NCBI GenBank assembly: GCA_003313425.1
Contig: NHZP01000044.1
Location: forward strand, 124,001 to 188,000
DNA: 64,000 nt
Direction: 5' to 3'
DNA from: Pseudopyrenochaeta lycopersici
Lineage: Eukaryota > Ascomycota > Dothideomycetes > Pleosporales > Pseudopyrenochaetaceae
Shown here in pieces: positions 59,447 to 64,000 of the stretch (its first letter is position 1; each line of letters starts with the position of its first letter). Under the pieces are notes generated by a model. It made no database searches, had not been told where the DNA came from, and saw only the letters and a program-made list of their open reading frames with translations. Both the position numbers and the translations under genes were made by a program.

Positions 59447-61082
59447 TCAATCCATCGCCTCAAACCCCTTACGCCGCTTCAGGCGAACTTCGAACGGCTG
59501 CCTTTCCAAGACGGTAAAGGTGCGCTGCTGATCCCACTCCATCCTTCCGGCCTCTGTATCCGCAGGAAGCAAGTCAAATCTCCATATTAGACGAGCTAGG
59601 ATAAGCCGCATCTCGGCCCAGGCTAGCAGTCTTCCAGCGCAGGACCGCGGGCCGACGCCAAAGGGCTGAATGGCGTTTTGCTGATCCATGGCAAACTCTG
59701 GGCTTTTGTTGTCGAGCCAGCGTTCTGGGCGGAATGTGTCGGAGTCGTGCCAGAGTTTGGGAGAGCGTGAGACTGTTAGGGAATGGACGTTGACGAACAC
59801 ACCCTCTGGTAGTCGCTCGCCACAGACTGTGCCACCCCCAGATGGGACGATACGTGGTGCTCCCACAGGCCTGTTCAGGGTTAGTCTATTGACATAGCCA
59901 AGTAAGGGCGACGGAACTTACGTCGGGTTGCACATGCGCATGGCTTCGTTGAGAACAGCTTTCAGATACGGCAAATCCCTGAGCGCAGAGAGAGTGATGT
60001 TCTCTTCACTTTTGAAAGCGCCTCTAATCTCTGCAGTAAGGATTGCCAGCTTATCAGGACTTCTAACCAGATGGTAGGTCGTGCCGTTTAGTACAGAGAT
60101 CGTGCCGTCGCTACCCGCGATTATGAGGACGCTGGAGGTAGCCAGCATTTCAGGATATGTGATTCCATCCACTCCTTCCTCGTCCCGCTTTATCATGGAG
60201 ATAATATCTGGTCTGTCTTTCTCGAGGTTCAAGCGGCGATTGATCTTGTCCACGGACATTTGCCAGTGCTCCATTCCCTTCTTCACGACGCTTTTTGGTA
60301 TGGCAAAGCTCATGAGCCAGTTGATGGCTGGATAGTATCGAAGAGTGACTCTGTATGTGGCTGCCCTGAGAGAGGTGAAAATCATGGAGCACCAGGGGTG
60401 ATGCTCGGAGCTTTCCAGACATCCGAATGGCTCCCCAAAGCCCAAGTCCCCAATCTCGTCGAAGACGACAAAGCTGAGCCAGCGCAGAATATCGACTATG
60501 GCACCTTGACTGTTGGATGACGCCATCTGATCGAGCTTTGAAATCAACAGCCGAACATGGGACTGGATAATGGGTTCCTGCATCCTGATTGCCTTTTCAG
60601 TAAAGGCTGGGTCCATAGCCTTGCGAAAGCGAGAGTGAAGCTTAGTGTCTATTGCGTTCAAAACCGACGGTGGTCGTCCTTTGGCCGCACCGTGCCAGAG
60701 CGCGCTCTTAGGGAAGGCTGGACGGCCAGGCGCGTTAGTGTATATGTCCTGCCATGCTTGTGGCCGCGCAAAGGAAAGTTCATCAGGTGCAATTCGAACT
60801 ACATCGCCGTAGTGCTCGTGGAGGTCGCGGACATGGCGATGCAACCACCCCGACCAGAGCGAGAAGATGTAGGTGAGCCTCGTGGCGGCCCATAGCTTTG
60901 GGCCTGGATACTTTGATAGTGGATGGAAGTATATATTGTAGATGGCATAACCGACGAGGTACTGGAGTCATTCATCAGCGGTGATGCAGAGATTCGCGTC
61001 CCTCACGTACAAGGACAAACGCCACGACCAGTCCAAGCAGCCTGACGCCAAAGTCCTGAAAGACGACATGAACAAGCCCCAT
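59447..61082 (-). CDS. Cytochrome P450 (isotrichodermin-hydroxylase-like group)
   Basis: Three exons (61082-61011, 60961-59922, 59870-59447) are joined across 49- and 51-bp introns and give 511 residues. The start MGLVHVVFQDFGVRLLGLVVAFVL provides the membrane anchor, followed by YNIYFHPLSKYPGP. The I-helix reads IIAGSDGTISVLNG. The ExxR motif is EAMR in LKAVLNEAMRM, FRPERW precedes the haem loop, and FGVGPRSCAGRLLAWAEMRL holds the haem cysteine. Sequence style matches the large fungal group around trichothecene and sterigmatocystin-type hydroxylases, but the substrate is unknown. It is convergent with the other P450 and divergent from the FAD oxidase at 61426. The frame is intact, so it may still function. 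Confidence 0.9.
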
Positions 61083-61425
61083 TTCGAACGCGCTCCCCCG
61101 TAACGGCCACCGTGTCCAGTGCCCAGGTGTGCTTGACGCTGAAGTTGAGACCAGAAATCGGAAGCCTGAGAAGGCGTCGTGGGGGTGTCACGTGAGACGG
61201 GCACGCACGCCTCCTCCGCCTTTCGGACTCCGAAATAGATTGGATCACAACGGTGACGCGCAGCGATATTGAACCGCCCAATGCGTGCAAGCAAGTGCTG
61301 GGGCGATGTTCCCGCTGCTCCAGCAATTAATGTCGACAGGTTCTGTATCATGTCCAGGTAATGAACGAATCAAGAGGTGTTTTGTTTGCTTCCATCTGTT
61401 TTGCTTCCATCTCTTTTGCTCCAAC
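61083..61425. promoter_or_regulatory. Divergent promoter, P450 / FAD oxidase
   Basis: 343 bp between divergent start codons. A repeated CTTCCATCT / TTTTGCT pattern near 61389-61420 lies just before the oxidase start; CT-rich leaders are common in fungal genes. No regulator site was recognised. Confidence 0.4.
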
Positions 61426-63508
61426 ATGTGGCACCTGCCAACGTTCTATACGACGCTAAAGGCATGCGCTTTACTGCAATTGGCCGTGGCGCTTTCACTC
61501 CCTCGTGGCGCGCCTCCACTTCCGCTCCCGCTTCCGCTCCCGCTCCCGCCTCCGCAAGGTTCACCAGTAGGCCACGGCCAGCAGCCAGCACCTTCAAGGC
61601 TATCAAGCGACCTTGAGGCGAGTGCACGCTCGCTCCACGCTTCCGCAGAAGCTTCTGAACACGAGCTGCGGGTGTTTCAAGCGCGCCTCAACGGGTCCAC
61701 GCACAGGATCGACCTTCTCCAGTCACGTGTCAATGGGGCTGCAGATGCGCCCAACCGCGCGCGAGTCGCATGCCAGGTGGCCAAGCTCGTCCTCACAAAA
61801 GTAATAAGTACGAATGAGTCCGCCTACGAGATTGAGAAGGATGCCAACTGGTACGCTTGGAGCCACACTTCACTTCCCCATCGCCACCACCCTTGCTTAC
61901 CAAGGTTTTTGTGCCGGCAGGTCACAAACTTGTTGGCTGCCGGCCGCGTGTTTCATTCGACCTCAAAATTCACTCGAAGTCGCCGCGACTCTGAAAATTA
62001 TCGCCACTGTACAGCCAAAGTTTGCTATAAGAAGTGGCGGACATAATGCCAATGCAGGGTTCAGCAGCATCGATCAGAATGGGCTGCTCATCGATGTACG
62101 AGACCTACAGCTCCGCACGCTTAATGACGATGGATCAATGCGTGTCGGCTCTGGAAATCGCTGGCAAGATATATACAGCTTTCTAGACGACCATGGCCTT
62201 GGCGCTGTGGGCGGGCGCCACGGCGATGTTGGCGTCGCCGGCTTTCTTCTCGGGGGTAAGCGGTTACTCCAGATTCGCGCCACATTTGTTATAGAAACGC
62301 TCACCCATGCAGGGGGCATGTCTTTCTTCCCAAATCGTTATGGTATGGGCGCAGACAGCGTGGAAAATTTCAAGGTATGTGAATGCACAAACAGGCAAGA
62401 ACAGTTAGGCCGACTCATTCTGTATACGCGCTAACAGTTCAAGATCATCTTAGCAAACTCTACCCTCGTAAATGCAAACGCTGAAAGCAACAATGAACTT
62501 TTCCAAGCGCTCAAGGGAGGGGCGTCGAATTTTGGTATTATTGGCAGTTGTTCTTGCTGGAAACCTCGATACTGACTCATCTCTCAGGAATTGTGACAGA
62601 ATTCAGAATTCGACCTCGGCCCATCCAACGGATATGGTATTCCTTGGACATTTACAGCCCACTAGACTACAAGGCTGTATTAAATGCAACGCTGCAAGTA
62701 CAGAACGCAATGCAGAATGACCCCAACCTGGGCTTCTTCCTCAATGTTGGCCCTCAATCATTGTTTGTGGGCAAATTCTACGCACAATGGGCGTCATTTC
62801 CGAACGCTTTCAAAGCATTCAGTCATCTCACACCGATTCAAACCTTTGTGCCTGAAATCAACGGCACCCTTAAGAATCTGGTCATCGCCATCAACACGCA
62901 CATGACCGAAGCCAAGTAAGTCATGCCTCCATACGATCATATTCAATGACTATGCCAATGCTTGAAACAGAAGAGAGCCGCACGCGGTTAGCTTTGGCGT
63001 AGACTTGGAACTTTACGTCGAACTACATGAAGAGTATCTTACTTTGGTAAATTCATCAAAAACATCGACAGCGACCCTCACGTATACGATCCAGCCAGTT
63101 GGAAAGGCTTGCGTCGAATATGGCAGGCAGAATGGTGGAAACTCTCTCGGACTCCAGCTCGCTGCACAAACATGTGAGTGTCCAACCGTATCTACCAGCT
63201 AAATAGGGTTTCCCATTATTGACATCACAAAAGGGTTTGCCCCCCTGATTGAGTGGACATCACAAGAGGAGGACATAGCCTCGCACGACTTGGTTACTAA
63301 GCTTGGCGAGAAGGCCAAATCAGTCGCGAAGGGGCATGATGCCTTCTTCCGTTATCAATTCATGAACGACGCCTCGCATGTGCAGAAGCCGCTAGCCAGC
63401 TACGGGTCGCAGTCCTTGTCACACCTCTTGGCTGTCAGTGCAGCTTACGATCCCACTCAACTGTTTCAAAAGCTACAGAACTCTGGCTTCCTCGTATCAC
63501 ATACGTAG
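61426..63508 (+). CDS. Secreted FAD-linked oxidase with BBE domain
   Basis: Seven exons (61426-61850, 61921-62255, 62313-62374, 62444-62534, 62588-62915, 62971-63173, 63234-63508) give 572 residues. A signal peptide (KACALLQLAVALSL) is followed by a proline-leucine repeat. The FAD-binding_4 (PCMH) domain starts near residue 145: FIRPQNSLEVAATLK, then IRSGGHN with His183 as the expected covalent flavin link. The second, cysteinyl link site is absent; GGRHGDVGVAGF stands there instead. The C-terminal berberine-bridge domain ends in AAYDPTQLFQKLQNSGF. Such enzymes oxidise alcohols or catalyse ring closure in secondary metabolism. Intron 6 could instead be 33 bp long, adding nine residues in frame; the 60-bp version was preferred. 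It likely belongs with the two neighbouring P450 genes. Confidence 0.9.
61515..61558 (+). repeat. Short CTTCCG/CTCCCG repeat in oxidase N-terminus
   Basis: About seven copies of a degenerate 6-bp unit encode alternating Pro-Leu residues just after the signal peptide of the FAD oxidase. Such a repeat can change length in frame. Confidence 0.8.
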
Positions 63509-64000
63509 GCTGCGATGTAGTGTTACCTAAACTCAGGGTCGCCACCATTGGCAGGGGTGGGCGCAAGGTGGCGCGCTCAGATTGGAGTTTGAATACCTAC
63601 CCTACAAGTGTGGGATTACAGCATCGGCATTACCTTCATTCATATAATTCATATGATCACTGCAGAGCTCATGTTGGATCCATGTGGCTGGGACTGACTG
63701 CATGCGGGTTTATATATCCCTGCAACAATTGTAAGCCCGGTGCATCCCCAATCATTCGATGGTTGCCATCCTTCCGCAAGACGGATAAAATAGTCCGCCC
63801 CTTCGGTTTCTCCCCTCCACAAGGAAGGTCCGTCAGGCGATCACCAGTGGACCGCAACACTCTCATTACGCCCCCGGTCGAACAACCTAAATTGGGTAGG
63901 TCCTTCGTTGGGGCCGTTTCCACCAAGCCTCTCCCGTTCTATTTAGCCCTTTGGCGCAAGGCGGGATCACATTCCACGTGGCTGGGAACTTCACTAGCGA
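63509..64000. other. Right-end flank, nothing recognised
   Basis: About 490 bp downstream of the oxidase. A minus-strand frame at 63669-63926 has no recognisable domain. The 3' end of the oxidase transcript should lie in the first part. Confidence 0.35.

Noticed and set aside
63174..63206. 33-bp intron in the FAD oxidase
   Set aside because: It keeps the frame but is very short; a 60-bp alternative ending at 63233 also keeps the frame and gives a more family-like WFAPLIEW junction. Not settled without transcript data.

Overview
The window looks like chromosomal DNA of a filamentous ascomycete (Pezizomycotina). Genes carry short introns of about 46-70 bases with GT..AG ends and CTNA-type branch points. 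The protein families are typically fungal: HET, UstYa/DUF3328, rhodopsin-domain membrane proteins, TPO-type MFS, and fungal CPS/KS diterpene synthase. Large blocks are AT-rich, with CpA and TpG almost absent and TpA in great excess, which is the signature of repeat-induced point mutation (RIP). I did not identify the species, and I saw no tRNA, rRNA, CRISPR or telomere repeat.

Layout. 0-5.4 kb: a TPR-like pseudogene, a (CTA)n microsatellite of about 66 units and an intact HET gene. 5.4-11.5 kb: a RIP-destroyed block of nested DNA transposons (a pogo-like element split by a Fot1-like element with clear terminal inverted repeats, a 434-bp inverted-repeat element, and a second pogo-like relic). 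11.5-15.6 kb: an intact dienelactone hydrolase gene divergent from a dead C2H2 regulator, which meets a dead P450 tail to tail. 16.8-18.2 kb: a RIPed Tc1-like element. 18.7-26 kb: HET-type remnants and unrecognised fragments. 26.3-27.8 kb: an intact secreted alginate-lyase-type polysaccharide lyase. 28-44.9 kb: a large RIPed block with a Ty3/gypsy relic split by a pogo-like element, two unmutated short insertions, an antisense gypsy relic split by a Ty1/copia element (identical 123-bp LTRs, TTAAT duplication) and another pogo-like relic.

45.4-51.5 kb is a gene-dense island in which all genes look intact after intron removal: an MFS exporter, a rhodopsin-domain membrane protein, a 59-residue secreted peptide carrying a duplicated DPxVLNA motif, and a UstYa-family protein divergent from the peptide gene. 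This arrangement resembles fungal RiPP loci and is the best candidate for something undescribed, although the peptide lacks the usual dibasic sites and aromatic core. 51.5-56.5 kb is decayed: an unrecognised relic, a methyltransferase pseudogene, and a CPS/KS diterpene synthase from which about 500 internal codons, including both catalytic centres, have been lost. 57.1-63.5 kb holds an intact P450 resembling fungal ent-kaurene oxidases, a second intact P450 on the opposite strand, and an intact secreted FAD-linked oxidase with a BBE tail. This half looks like a terpenoid cluster whose scaffold-forming gene has died while its tailoring genes still read.

Exon boundaries were derived by hand from splice signals and frame, and every multi-exon model given as intact sums to a multiple of three. 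Family assignments rest on motifs recognised by eye; no database search was possible.
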